Notes: a model not told the origin generated them from the letters alone. Counted from the stretch's first letter, positions 51,647 to 60,698 are shown. The stretch is DNA of 64,000 bases from Nodosilinea sp. FACHB-131 (GCF_014695395.1 NZ_JACJOF010000012.1:1-64000); one strand, 5' to 3'. Program-made: numbers and translations.

Positions 51647-54616
51647 TCACTTGGCTTCCATCCAGTTTGGCCCAGTGTGGGCTTCAACCTTCAGGGGCAC
51701 CTTCAGCTCCACAGCAGATTCCATCACAGCGGTAATTTTTGGCTGGAGCTCTTCCCACTCGTCGGGGGGCACCTCAAACACTAGTTCGTCGTGAACCTGG
51801 AGGAGCAGGTTGGCCTGATAATCCCTCAGCAGCTCGTGCAAATGGATCATGGCAATTTTGATGATGTCGGCGCTGCTGCCCTGAATGGGGGCGTTGGCCG
51901 CTGCCCGCAGCGAACCGGCATCGAAGCCATTGGAGCGCAGAGAATCTAGATCGATGGAGGCGGGGTCAGTGCCGCGCAGCGATCGCAATTTCCCATCGGT
52001 AAAGTTGAAGTAGCGCCGCCGCCCGCAGATGGTCTGCACATAGCCGTGGGCGATCGCCTCGCGCTGCATTTGCAGCAGGTACTCAAATACCTTGGGGTAG
52101 CGCTCGTAGTAGCGATCGATAAAGGTCTTGGCATCGGCGCGGTGGACCCCAGCCTCACGGGCGAAGCGAGAGGCCCCCATGCCATAAATAACGCCAAAGT
52201 TGATCACCTTGCCCGCCCGCCGCTCTTCCGCCGTGATGTCGTCTTTCTCGAATAGCAGCCTGGCCGTGAGGCCGTGCACGTCGTCGTTATTTTTGTAGGC
52301 CTCTACCAGCACGGGCTCGCCGCTGAGGTGAGCCAGAATGCGCAGCTCAATCTGCGAGTAGTCTGCCGCCACGAGCTGCCAGCCGTTTTCGGGAATGAAC
52401 GCCGCCCGAATCTTGCGGCTAAAGGCGGTGCGAATGGGGATGTTTTGCAGGTTGGGATTCGACGACGACAGCCGCCCGGTAGCCGTCACCGCCTGGTTAA
52501 AGTCAGTGTGCACTCGGTGGGTCTCGGGCCGAATCAAGGTGGGCAGGGCATCCACGTAGGTGGATTTCAGCTTAGAGAGGGTACGGTGCTCTACCACCAA
52601 ATCCACCACGGCATGGTCACCCTGGAGTTTTTCCAGAGTTGGCGCATCGGTGGAGTAGCCACCCGACTTGTTTTTGCGCGACTTGCGTTTGTCGAGCTTT
52701 AGCTTTTCAAAAAACAGCGTGCTCAGCTGTTTGGGAGACCCCATGTTAAAGGTCTCCCCAGCAGCTTCATAGGCGGATTTTTCCAAACGGGCCAGGTCAG
52801 TTTCGAGCTGCTTTGAGAAGGTAGCCAAATAATCGGGGTCAACGCGAATGCCCGTACATTCCATCTCCGCCAGCACCGGCTCTAGGGGCAGCTCGACCTG
52901 GGCAAACAGGGTTTTGAGGTCGGGGACTTCGTCCAGCTCAGCCTGAAGTTTGGGCACCAGCAGGTAGGTGGTGTGCACGTCGGCGCCGCAGTAGTTGGCC
53001 ACGTCGGCGATCGCCATATCGGCGATAGTCTTGCCCTTGGGCACCAAATCCTCATAGCTTTGGGCAGAGAGGTTGAGGTAGCGCAGGCTCAGATCGGTCA
53101 GGTTGTGGCTGGTCTCGGGGTTGAGCACGTAGCTGGCCAGCATGGTGTCAAACACCACCCCCGCCAGCTGAATGCCCTGGTGGCGCAGCACGAGGCGATC
53201 GTACTTAGCATTTTGCAGCGCTTTAGGAAACTCATCGCTTTCGAGAACGTGACGCAGCGCGTCTAGCACCGTCTCTAGCGGCAACATTTCTCCGTCGCTG
53301 TGGCCCACAGGAATGTAGGCCATCTCGTCGCGGCCCGTGCCCCAGCAGCAGCCGATCCCCACCAGTGCGGCGTCCCTTGGCTCCAGCGATGTCGTCTCGG
53401 TGTCCCAGGAAACGGGGGTTTGGGGATCTTTTTGGGTGGAAAGAATGTCCAGCAGTTCGTAGAGCTGGGCCTCGGTGGTGATGATCTGAGGGGCGATCGC
53501 CACCTCATCCACCCCCTGGGCACTGTCGGTTTCCTCCGCCGTAAAGAAGGCTACATCCGCGCCGCCCGTATCCTGAAAGCGGCTAGAGCGACTGGGTTCT
53601 TTGCTGGTGCTGGCATCCCCACTCAGCGCTTGGCTAGCCTTCGTCGCTGTTTCCTCAGCCGCTTGGCCCCCAAAGGCAATTTGCAGCTTGCCCAGCCGGT
53701 TGACAAAATTCTGAAACTCCAGCTTTTTGAGCGCTGGAATCACCACATCGGGGTCAAACCCGTCCAGCTTACAGGTAGCCAGATCGATAGACAAATCTCC
53801 ATTGGGAATATCGGTAATGATTTTGGCCATGTAGCGCGAGTGGTAGGCCGACTCTTTGCCCTCGATCAGCTTCTTCTGGGTCGCGCCCTTGATGTTGTCA
53901 ATGTCAGCGTAGATGGAATCTAAGTCGCCATACTCAGCCAGCAACTTAGCGGCAGTCTTGGCCCCAATCCCCTTCACGCCAGGGATATTGTCTGACGAGT
54001 CACCGCACAGCGCCTTGTAATCCACCACCTGGTGAGGAAAAATATCGAGCTTGGCTTTGACATCCTCAATTTTGAACTCCTGCGCCATCCCCGTCTTTGG
54101 CCCCTTGGCAAAGGCGTTACCCAGGTGCAGCACAGTAATGCACTCGTCAGGGTCAATCAGCTGAAACAGATCCTGATCGCCGCTGAGAATTTTGACGCAA
54201 AATCCCTCCGCTAAGGCCTTCGTTGCCAGGGTGCCAATCACGTCGTCGGCTTCAAAGCCGGGGGCAACGTAAATATTGAGGCCAAAGTCAGTCAGCAGCT
54301 CTTTGAGATTTCGCACGTCTTCGCCAAAGCCTTCGGGGGCTTCGGGGCGACCGTCTTTGTAGGTGCTGTCTGCCGTGTGGCGAAAGGTGGGCTGGTCGAG
54401 GTCAAAGGCGACGGCGGCGTACTCGGGCTTTTCCACCTCCATCATGTCGAGCAGCGACTTTAGAAAGCCGTAGCACACGCTGGTGGGAATGCCGGTGGAG
54501 GTGCGCAAACCACCGTCGGCATTTTTCGCAAAGGCGAAGTAGGAGCGAAAGGCCAGGGAGTGGCCGTCTACCAGCATCAGGGTGGGCTTCTTGGCCTGAG
54601 AGGAGGTTGCTGCCAC
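51647..54616 (-). CDS. polA: DNA polymerase I
   Basis: PolA fills repair gaps and removes RNA primers. The product of about 989 residues has an N-terminal 5'-nuclease domain (MLVDGHSLAFRSYFAFAK; DVIGTLATKA; LCGDSSDNIPGVKGIG), a 3'-5' exonuclease domain in which the DxE motif is retained (SWDTETTSLEP), and a family-A polymerase domain (ADYSQIELRILAHLSGE; RRAGKVINFGVIYGM; QVHDELVFEVP). GTG 54616 is the likely start; ATG 54577 is the other. The longer frame to 54748 is not conserved. A CMD gene follows. Confidence 0.95.
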   Translation of the reverse strand: MAATSSQAKKPTLMLVDGHSLAFRSYFAFAKNADGGLRTSTGIPTSVCYGFLKSLLDMMEVEKPEYAAVAFDLDQPTFRHTADSTYKDGRPEAPEGFGEDVRNLKELLTDFGLNIYVAPGFEADDVIGTLATKALAEGFCVKILSGDQDLFQLIDPDECITVLHLGNAFAKGPKTGMAQEFKIEDVKAKLDIFPHQVVDYKALCGDSSDNIPGVKGIGAKTAAKLLAEYGDLDSIYADIDNIKGATQKKLIEGKESAYHSRYMAKIITDIPNGDLSIDLATCKLDGFDPDVVIPALKKLEFQNFVNRLGKLQIAFGGQAAEETATKASQALSGDASTSKEPSRSSRFQDTGGADVAFFTAEETDSAQGVDEVAIAPQIITTEAQLYELLDILSTQKDPQTPVSWDTETTSLEPRDAALVGIGCCWGTGRDEMAYIPVGHSDGEMLPLETVLDALRHVLESDEFPKALQNAKYDRLVLRHQGIQLAGVVFDTMLASYVLNPETSHNLTDLSLRYLNLSAQSYEDLVPKGKTIADMAIADVANYCGADVHTTYLLVPKLQAELDEVPDLKTLFAQVELPLEPVLAEMECTGIRVDPDYLATFSKQLETDLARLEKSAYEAAGETFNMGSPKQLSTLFFEKLKLDKRKSRKNKSGGYSTDAPTLEKLQGDHAVVDLVVEHRTLSKLKSTYVDALPTLIRPETHRVHTDFNQAVTATGRLSSSNPNLQNIPIRTAFSRKIRAAFIPENGWQLVAADYSQIELRILAHLSGEPVLVEAYKNNDDVHGLTARLLFEKDDITAEERRAGKVINFGVIYGMGASRFAREAGVHRADAKTFIDRYYERYPKVFEYLLQMQREAIAHGYVQTICGRRRYFNFTDGKLRSLRGTDPASIDLDSLRSNGFDAGSLRAAANAPIQGSSADIIKIAMIHLHELLRDYQANLLLQVHDELVFEVPPDEWEELQPKITAVMESAVELKVPLKVEAHTGPNWMEAK

Positions 54617-54839
54617 GGTTTCTTGGGGTCGAGGATTTGAGTTTCTATTGTAAGGGGAGGGGTTGGGGTCTGCACCGCCCCTGGCTAAACCGGTAGTTTG
54701 GAATAGTCGTATCAGAAACCCACTTTTCAAACGGATGTTAAACCACACGATCGCGTATCAATTTGCGCAACCAGGACAGTGGCTCATCCGAAATGGCTGA
54801 TACTGGCCGCAGCCCCTATTCTGTTGGAAGTTAACGCCC

Positions 54840-55967
54840 ATGGCTAAGATGCTAGTCCTGAAGCCGTTAGGCTATGTTTTGACGGTCGCTCTGGCAACCA
54901 CTACACCACTCCCCGTCGATGCCCAGAGCAACCCCTACCAGATCGCCTGCGAAACGACGGTTTCTCTGAGCCAGGGAGGGAGTTTAACCTACCGACTAGC
55001 GGGCAGCCTACCGGAGACCACTGCGACAGACAATCCGCCAAACCCGATCGCAACAGCCTTGACCCTAACGGTGCAGTGGCAAGATCGGACGGGTCGGGTG
55101 CAAACCCTGCTCAATGCCGCTGCCTTAAATGACTATGGGCAACTGGCTCCCGATGCAGACTATGCTCAACTGCCCTTTGAAGACCCTTTTCGCGGTCAGC
55201 CCAACGATGCCGACCGTCTCTATGGAACACCAGATTCGGTGCATGGCCTCTACGTCAGTCTGCGCCCTACCCGCGAACTGCCACAGCAGATACAGACCGT
55301 CCACTACTTGAGCTCTAGTGAGTACGTGCGCTCAATGGCGGGCACCTGCCAGACTGCGAATGCCAACCTCGATGGAGCGATTGACGAGCAGTTGACGCTG
55401 CTGCAAGAACGACTGCAAGCTGAGGACTGGGCTGCTGCCGATCGCATAACCCGGCGGTTGCTGGCCCCAGGGTCAACCTCACTACCACCGTCTGATCCTT
55501 TACCCTCTGATCCGGTATTGTTGCGGCCAGAGCTGATCAATGCCATTGACCAGCTCTGGCTGACGGCCAGTGACGGGCGATTTGGTCTCAGTGTGCAGTG
55601 GCGTCTTTGGCAGGAGGCGTTGGCCGCTCATCCCAACAATGGCGAAGCGGCGGTGAATGCCTTTCGCGATCGCGTCGGCTGGAAACTGGCGGCTCCTCGC
55701 GCTGAGGTTGACTTCATCAGCAGCGACTGGTTAAACGAGTCGGAATTGACCTACTCATTGCAGGCTCCGGAGGGACATTTGCCTTGGGCTGGCGTGTCGG
55801 ATGAGGTGGTGCAGGCGATCGCGGTGCCACCAGCCGAGGTACATTGTGGCAGCTGTACGGTCGATGCCATGCAGCTACGCAACGAACGCTTCTATGGATA
55901 CATTCCACAACTGATGGAACGGGTGGCGCTGTATCTAGACCGGCCAGTTTCCCAAAATGCAGAGTAG
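54840..55967 (+). CDS. Exported GUN4-domain protein
   Basis: GUN4 binds Mg-protoporphyrin and stimulates Mg-chelatase in chlorophyll synthesis. This 375-residue protein starts with a Sec signal peptide (hydrophobic GYVLTVALATTT, cleavage near VDAQS), then an unknown beta-rich domain (about 30-185) with two cysteines, then a GUN4-like domain: QAEDWAAADRITRRLL, INAIDQLWLTASDGRFGLSV, DRVGWK and YSLQAPEGHLPW. The order and spacing of these blocks follow GUN4. A signal peptide is unusual, as known GUN4 acts on the cytoplasmic side. It lies upstream of an HLIP gene. The N-terminal domain has no family I recognise. Confidence 0.85.
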   Translation: MAKMLVLKPLGYVLTVALATTTPLPVDAQSNPYQIACETTVSLSQGGSLTYRLAGSLPETTATDNPPNPIATALTLTVQWQDRTGRVQTLLNAAALNDYGQLAPDADYAQLPFEDPFRGQPNDADRLYGTPDSVHGLYVSLRPTRELPQQIQTVHYLSSSEYVRSMAGTCQTANANLDGAIDEQLTLLQERLQAEDWAAADRITRRLLAPGSTSLPPSDPLPSDPVLLRPELINAIDQLWLTASDGRFGLSVQWRLWQEALAAHPNNGEAAVNAFRDRVGWKLAAPRAEVDFISSDWLNESELTYSLQAPEGHLPWAGVSDEVVQAIAVPPAEVHCGSCTVDAMQLRNERFYGYIPQLMERVALYLDRPVSQNAE

Positions 55968-56164
55968 CAATACCTGGTAACGCCATTTGCTGACCTCTCC
56001 TTGGCCACATTCTCTTCCCACGAAGCCCACCTCCCCCTGCGGCAGATCACGGTGTGGTGGCCGGAGATGGAGTTGAGGGGCGATCGCCTCGTCTGTCCAC
56101 GCCCATTACCACAACGATCAGCCCATGGGGTAGGCTAGGAAAGCAAACGACACATCCTAAACCC

Positions 56165-56335
56165 ATGGCCAACCTCGAACCTACCGTCACCCCCACCATT
56201 GAGCGTTCTAAGGCGGGCTTTAATGACTACGCCGAGCGGCTAAACGGGCGCGCCGCCATGCTTGGGTTTGTGGCGCTGGTGCTGTTTGAGATGGCCACCG
56301 GACAGGCGATCGTCACCTGGCTGGGGTTGCGTTAG
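56165..56335 (+). CDS. High-light-inducible protein (one-helix Cab-like)
   Basis: HLIPs bind chlorophyll and beta-carotene as dimers and protect newly made chlorophyll or photosystem II intermediates. The 56-residue protein has a polar N-terminus (MANLEPTVTPTIERSK), then the chlorophyll-binding motif ERLNGRAAMLGFVALVLFE, which keeps ExxNxRxAMxGF, and a hydrophobic end (GQAIVTWLGLR). No clear ribosome site precedes ATG 56165. It lies 198 bp after the exported GUN4 gene. Confidence 0.93.
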   Translation: MANLEPTVTPTIERSKAGFNDYAERLNGRAAMLGFVALVLFEMATGQAIVTWLGLR

Positions 56336-56500
56336 GTAGGCTCTTCGCGGTATTGGGAACGATACTTCATAACTAAGCCAGATCTCTCTAAGTTTTTGTC
56401 GCAAAAGTTTCACTCAGCAGTTCCCTTTTGAAGGGAGACAAAGGGATCTTTAGAGGCCACTTCACCGTCATTAAATCTGTTACATCTAGGAGACCGACCC

Positions 56501-56779
56501 ATTAAGGCGCTTTTTAGAAAACAACCGTGGCTGGCTACAGCGCTCACCGTAGGCGCTGTCGATGGCCTCATGGGGGCGACAGAAGATAAAGTCTCTTTGG
56601 CGTTGTTTGGCCTGCTGCTAGCAGGCGGGGCCGTAACCCTGAGCTGGGGTCAAATTCAGCGCCATGCTACCTCTAGCAAAATGCCGGTGCTGCTCAACCC
56701 ACCGGGGCAGGTTTACGTTCCTACATCTATGGGTCGAAACGACCTACAGGCCAACACGGGCGACGAATCTACCCCCTGA
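56501..56779 (+). CDS. Small membrane protein with apparent ATT start
   Basis: A clear AGGAGA (56488-56493) lies seven bases before ATT 56501. From there the frame gives 92 residues: a basic opening (KALFRKQPWLATALTVGAVD), a membrane helix (about 33-46, LALFGLLLAGGAVTL) and a polar tail. Back to the stop at 56429 there is no ATG, GTG or TTG in frame; the first ATG is 56570, which cuts off the hydrophobic N-terminal segment and lacks a ribosome site. ATT starts are known from infC. The last 67 bases overlap the convergent Cys-cluster gene. Function unknown. Confidence 0.6.
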   Translation: MKALFRKQPWLATALTVGAVDGLMGATEDKVSLALFGLLLAGGAVTLSWGQIQRHATSSKMPVLLNPPGQVYVPTSMGRNDLQANTGDESTP

Positions 56780-57621
56780 AGCGGGCACTTGGTCTGACCG
56801 CAGGAGCGGCAGTTGGCGTTGAGCAGATACTCCAAACTGCGCTGGCGGTAGAGGCTGACGTTTTGGCGAATGTAGCCCTCAACTTCGAGCTCTGATAAGT
56901 CGTCGGCAATCAGAATCGCCTGGGGAGTTGCGAATGCCTGGCGGCTGAGATTGATGGTGGCTAGGTTGTCGCAAAAGCTGGCCTGGGGCGAGTGCACCAC
57001 CACCGGCAGCTTTTGGGGCTGGCTGCGAAAACCCTCCGGGCGCTGCTGGGCGTAGTGGTCTTTAAATTGCAGGGTGACGGTGCCGTCGGCATAGCAGCGG
57101 CTGCGAATGTGGCGCTGAAAGGGCACGGTGAGAAACCCATCTGGGGCAAGGCTGTACCACCACGACTTGTGCCATCCCTGGGAGGGCAAGTTGAGAATGT
57201 GCTGCACCTCGTCAGGGTCAAAGCCCGATCGCGCCAGCAGTGCCTCCGCTTCGGTCAGGGAAACGTTTTGCGCCAGGGTAGCGAGGTCAGAGTGGCAGGG
57301 GGTGATGGCCTGGTATTCACGATGGTTGTGAACATCGGGCGGCAGCGGCGCATCGGGGTAGGAGCCAGCCAGCACGCAGTTGATGTGCTCGAAGGTGAGC
57401 ACAGCATCGATGCGGCCCTGGCTGTTGGTCAGAGGAACGCCGACTTCAACGGTGACAGCGCCAATTTCGTGGGGGTGGGCGATCGCCGGCAAACTCTCGG
57501 TGAGCAGCGATCGCAAAAACCCATCATCGGCCACGGCCAGAGCTAGCTGCGGGTCGGCGGCAGACAGGCTACTCCCCGACTGGGCTCGTTGAAAAGGCTG
57601 GGCGAGAGGAGAGCTAACCAT
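56713..57621 (-). CDS. Conserved hypothetical with C-terminal cysteine cluster
   Basis: From ATG 57621 the protein has 302 residues. The N-terminal half contains HEIGAVTVEVGVPL and ITPCHSDLATLAQNV; the middle has a Trp-rich stretch (GWHKSWWYSL) and PQKLPVVVHSPQASF. The end holds four cysteines, NANCRSCGQTKCPLQG and LACRS, in a C-x2-C-x4-C-x12-C pattern that could bind zinc or an Fe-S cluster. I do not recognise the family. Its end overlaps the convergent small membrane gene by 67 bases. Confidence 0.7.
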   Translation of the reverse strand: MVSSPLAQPFQRAQSGSSLSAADPQLALAVADDGFLRSLLTESLPAIAHPHEIGAVTVEVGVPLTNSQGRIDAVLTFEHINCVLAGSYPDAPLPPDVHNHREYQAITPCHSDLATLAQNVSLTEAEALLARSGFDPDEVQHILNLPSQGWHKSWWYSLAPDGFLTVPFQRHIRSRCYADGTVTLQFKDHYAQQRPEGFRSQPQKLPVVVHSPQASFCDNLATINLSRQAFATPQAILIADDLSELEVEGYIRQNVSLYRQRSLEYLLNANCRSCGQTKCPLQGVDSSPVLACRSFRPIDVGT

Positions 57622-57824
57622 AGGTAAACACTCGCCAAAGAGGAGTATCGCCATTGGGTTGGCCAGATCTAGCCACCAAACCCGTGGTTTCACTGTTCTA
57701 TCAAGCTGATCGACCGCTGGGGAGCGCCACGCCAGGAAACGTTGCACAGGTTTGCACTGCGCAACGTAACCCCGTACTTTGTTACCGTTTTTGGTGCCCT
57801 CAGTATCAGAACCGCGCTTTCGAT

Positions 57825-57854
57825 AAAAAAGCCCCCACGATGTCACGCGGGGGC
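57825..57854 (-). terminator. Rho-independent terminator of the helical-protein gene
   Basis: On the minus strand GCCCCC pairs with GGGGGC and a TTTTTT run follows. It lies 42 bp after the stop of the gene at 57896-58489. Confidence 0.8.
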
Positions 57855-57895
57855 ACTCTTGCTTTACCTAAGGATCAACACACAACCAACCAAAA

Positions 57896-58489
57896 CTAGA
57901 CGTTCGTCGAGTCATCCGTTGAGGTTTCGACATCATCCAGCACAACGATGCGGACGGGAGTAGGCGCAGGGGGCGCAGCGGGCTGGCCCAGTTTGTTGTA
58001 GGCCAACGCTACTAGGGAACGAAAGCCGCGCACTAGGGGCCGGACAACGTCGTAGCGATCGCCCTGTTCTGTGGCCATTTTGGTGTCGAAGCGATCGATC
58101 TGGGTCTGGAGGCCAGACAGAAGCTGCTGGGCCCAGCCAACTTTGCGATCGTCGGCTAGATAGCGCAGGTCGGCAAAGATTTGCGACCAGGTAGGGGCAG
58201 GGGCACTGGTTTCAGCATTCGCTTCGGCTTGAACAGCCTCCGTCACTGCATCGGCCACTGCTTCAGCGGCAGCGGCATCAGCTGCTTCGTTGGCCCGCAG
58301 TTGCTCAATCATTTCTGCCAGGGTTTTACGGCCCTGGGTTTCGATTTCGCTGGAACCTTCTCTAAGTTCAGCCAGGGCTTCGACAGCAGCAGCTTTGACG
58401 ATTTCGCGAATGCGGCTGGCGCGCTGGCCACCTTCTTTTTGAGCCTTTTCCCACTCGGTCTTAACGCGGTCTTGTACAGTATTGGCCAT
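57896..58489 (-). CDS. Conserved helical protein, phasin-like in character, unknown function
   Basis: The start ATG 58489 has GGAGAAACTCC before it. The 197 residues are almost entirely helical with Ala/Glu-rich heptads (about 15-115), e.g. VKAAAVEALAELREGSSEI and AADAAAAEAVADAVTEAV, followed by LADDRKVGWAQQLLSGLQ, a conserved segment around VVRPLVRGFRSLVALAY and a Pro/acidic tail. Length and helicity resemble phasins or stress coiled-coil proteins, but no motif fixes it. A DUF1232 gene lies upstream on the same strand. Confidence 0.7.
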   Translation of the reverse strand: MANTVQDRVKTEWEKAQKEGGQRASRIREIVKAAAVEALAELREGSSEIETQGRKTLAEMIEQLRANEAADAAAAEAVADAVTEAVQAEANAETSAPAPTWSQIFADLRYLADDRKVGWAQQLLSGLQTQIDRFDTKMATEQGDRYDVVRPLVRGFRSLVALAYNKLGQPAAPPAPTPVRIVVLDDVETSTDDSTNV

Positions 58490-58594
58490 GGAGTTTCTCC
58501 TGATTAGAAATGGGGTTAACAAGGATGTTTTTGAGTCAGGTTGGCAGTGGTGTTCTCTCACCAGCAGCGCTCTAACAGCACACCTGAATTAGAT

Positions 58595-58909
58595 TTAGCG
58601 GACGGCGACAGCATCGATATCAATCACGTTTCCACTGGTATCAACGGACTTTGTCGTCGCGATGGTCTCATCGACCTGGCGCAGATTGCGTCTGCGATCG
58701 AGCAAGATTTGGGTGATTTCGGTAACGGCGATCGTGGCGATTAGGCCGTCATCAAGCCACCCCAAAACTGGGAAAACATCGGGAGCAATATCAATGGGGC
58801 TGACTAGATAAACCAGGGTGCCAAACAGCACAACCCAACGATATTTAGAGTTGCGTAACAACTGACGGTACCAGTTCATAAAGGGCTTACTAAAAAATCG
58901 CTTTGCCAT
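58595..58909 (-). CDS. DUF1232 (YkvA family) membrane protein
   Basis: The 104-residue protein has the YkvA core: YLVSPIDIAPDVFPVLGWLDD between two hydrophobic segments (WVVLFGTLVYLV and LIATIAVTEITQILL). The SPIDxxPD motif is diagnostic. AAGGAG lies seven bases before ATG 58909. Function unknown; an envelope place is likely. Its neighbour downstream (57896-58489) may share the transcript. Confidence 0.9.
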   Translation of the reverse strand: MAKRFFSKPFMNWYRQLLRNSKYRWVVLFGTLVYLVSPIDIAPDVFPVLGWLDDGLIATIAVTEITQILLDRRRNLRQVDETIATTKSVDTSGNVIDIDAVAVR

Positions 58910-59010
58910 TGCTATCTCCTTGCGCTGACATAACTATCTTGACAAAAACAAGGGGTGAGCACAGGTGTGGCTTACCCCTGTGAAAACAGGGTTTTCACAC
59001 CGAATAGACC

Positions 59011-59120
59011 GTAGGAGGAGAGCCGTAGGGAGTGCGGGAGTAGGGGTGTGGGGGAGTTGGGGAAGAGTTTTGAACTTTGAATTTTGAATTGAGAGTGAGG
59101 AAGTCGCGGGAGGTGAGAGA
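59011..59120. repeat. G-rich low-complexity intergenic repeat
   Basis: Units such as GTAGGAGGAG, GGAGTAGGGGTGTGGGGG and GTGAGGAAG alternate, with an A/T-rich core TTTGAATTTTGAATTGAG. It precedes upp. A terminator-like hairpin CCCTGT-GAAA-ACAGGG-TTTT at 58976-58995 lies just before, with no plus-strand gene in front of it. Confidence 0.6.
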
Positions 59121-59183
59121 GAAATCGCTTCTCTGCGGGCCTCCGGGGTATGATGTGGCAGATTTTTCGCGGGCAACTGGGCT

Positions 59184-59837
59184 ATGTCATCTTTTCAACT
59201 GCGTATTTATGTTCCGCCGCATCCTTTGATTAAGCACTGGTTGGGGGTAGCCCGCGACGCCGATACGCCGGGGCCGCTATTTCGCTCGGCGATGGAAGAA
59301 CTGGGCCGTTGGCTCACCTACGAGGCCATTCGCGAGTGGGTGCCGACGATGGATACGACGGTGAATACGCCCCTTGGCCCGGCTCCAGCCACCTTTGTTA
59401 ACCCTGAGGTGCCGACGATGATCGTGCCGATTTTGCGGGCGGGGCTGGCGCTGATGCCCGGCATTCAAGCGCTCTTGCCTCTGGCCTCGGTGTACCACGT
59501 GGGCTTTGTGCGCAACGAAGAAACCCTGGAGGCAAGCTGCTACCTCAACAAGCTGCCGGCACAGCTCGACCCCGCCACGCGGGTAATTATCAGCGAACCA
59601 ATGCTGGCCACGGGCGGCACCATCATGGCAATGATGGAGCAGCTGACCCAGCGGGGCATTGACCCAGCGGTGGTGCGAATTATTTCGATTGTGGCGGCAC
59701 CTCCGGCCCTGCAAAAGCTGGCGGCGGCCTACCCTGCAGTGACTATCTACACCGCCATGATTGACGAAGAGGTGAACGATCGCGGCTTTATTGTGCCGGG
59801 GCTAGGGGATGCGGGCGATCGCACCTTTGGCACCTAG
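59184..59837 (+). CDS. upp: Uracil phosphoribosyltransferase
   Basis: Upp salvages uracil with PRPP to UMP. The 217-residue protein has the PRPP loop ISEPMLATGGTIMAM (usual form DPMLATGG) and the uracil-binding end FIVPGLGDAGDRTFGT. The conserved RAGLALMPGI block is present. Length and C-terminus are standard for the family. It stands alone, with a G-rich repeat in front of it. Confidence 0.94.
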   Translation: MSSFQLRIYVPPHPLIKHWLGVARDADTPGPLFRSAMEELGRWLTYEAIREWVPTMDTTVNTPLGPAPATFVNPEVPTMIVPILRAGLALMPGIQALLPLASVYHVGFVRNEETLEASCYLNKLPAQLDPATRVIISEPMLATGGTIMAMMEQLTQRGIDPAVVRIISIVAAPPALQKLAAAYPAVTIYTAMIDEEVNDRGFIVPGLGDAGDRTFGT

Positions 59838-59978
59838 CTTGATCGCTGCCTAAAATCCGTCAGAATGAAAGCGGGATCGGGTGCGATTGCCGGACTTGTA
59901 CTGTGCAGTTGGCCGTTGCTTTGCCACAATTAGAGTATTGTAGGCTTCGGTTCTTTGGGTTAGATGGATTAACGACCT

Positions 59979-60305
59979 ATGAGTCAACAAGACAATTTCG
60001 TCGGTGGATTTTTGCTCGGCACCCTGGTGGGTGGCGCTCTGGGTGGCGTGGTGGGTGCGCTGGCGGCCACGCGCATTCAGCAGTCGGGGGGCAAAGTTAA
60101 GTCTGCGCTACCCAAAACCAGCGGCAGCTTGGCCTTTGGCGAATTTGATGACCCCGACGAAGCGAGCATTGAAGCCGCCCGTCTCGGCCTAGAAGACAAA
60201 ATTGCCCAGCTCAACGATGCGATCGACGACGTGCGGCAGCAGCTCGGCGGCATCAACGGTCACTCTGAGCGCCCTTGGGAAAGCCCCTCCCGCATAGACT
60301 CTTAA
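59979..60305 (+). CDS. Small glycine-zipper membrane protein, unknown
   Basis: The 108 residues start with a glycine-zipper membrane helix (GGFLLGTLVGGALGGVVGAL), then a basic segment, an acidic part (FGEFDDPDEAS) and a predicted helix (LEDKIAQLNDAIDDVRQQL). The plan matches YtxH-like or short cyanobacterial stress proteins. No catalytic residues. The start ATG 59979 is followed by a polar MSQQDN. It lies upstream of the YggT gene by 109 bp. Confidence 0.75.
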   Translation: MSQQDNFVGGFLLGTLVGGALGGVVGALAATRIQQSGGKVKSALPKTSGSLAFGEFDDPDEASIEAARLGLEDKIAQLNDAIDDVRQQLGGINGHSERPWESPSRIDS

Positions 60306-60413
60306 GCAAATCTACCGGGTTCGCTCCGTGCTGGACGAAGCAAACCGTTACACTAACTGACAGACTTAGACGCTCCGTGTATTGTTGATAACGACTACTG
60401 CCGAGGTTCTCAA

Positions 60414-60698
60414 ATGGACATATTGGTACAAACCCTCACCACGTTTTTATCGATCTATACGATCTTGCTGATCGTACGCATTCTTCTGAGCTGGTTTCCC
60501 AATGTGGATTGGTTTAGCCCGCCTTTCTCGGTGCTGAGCCAGCTGACCGACCCCTACCTGAACCTATTCCGCTCGATCATTCCTCCCCTGGGCGGCATTG
60601 ATATCTCGCCCATCCTTGCCTTCTTGCTGCTGTCGTTCGTGCGGCAGGGGCTGGTTGCGATCGCCGCCGCTACGGCATCTTCCTACGCCTACTTCTAG
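60414..60698 (+). CDS. YggT family membrane protein
   Basis: The 94 residues contain two hydrophobic segments around the hallmark ILLSWFPNVDWFSPPFSVL, then LTDPYLNLFRSIIPPLGGIDISPILAFLLL. The PY/PF and GGIDxSP motifs define YggT/YlmG. In cyanobacteria and plastids YlmG homologues affect nucleoid and division-site organisation. The small size and two helices are typical. Confidence 0.92.
   Translation: MDILVQTLTTFLSIYTILLIVRILLSWFPNVDWFSPPFSVLSQLTDPYLNLFRSIIPPLGGIDISPILAFLLLSFVRQGLVAIAAATASSYAYF

Noticed and set aside
58976..58995. Plus-strand terminator CCCTGT-GAAA-ACAGGG-TTTT
   Set aside because: The hairpin is well formed, but no plus-strand gene precedes it, so no role can be assigned.
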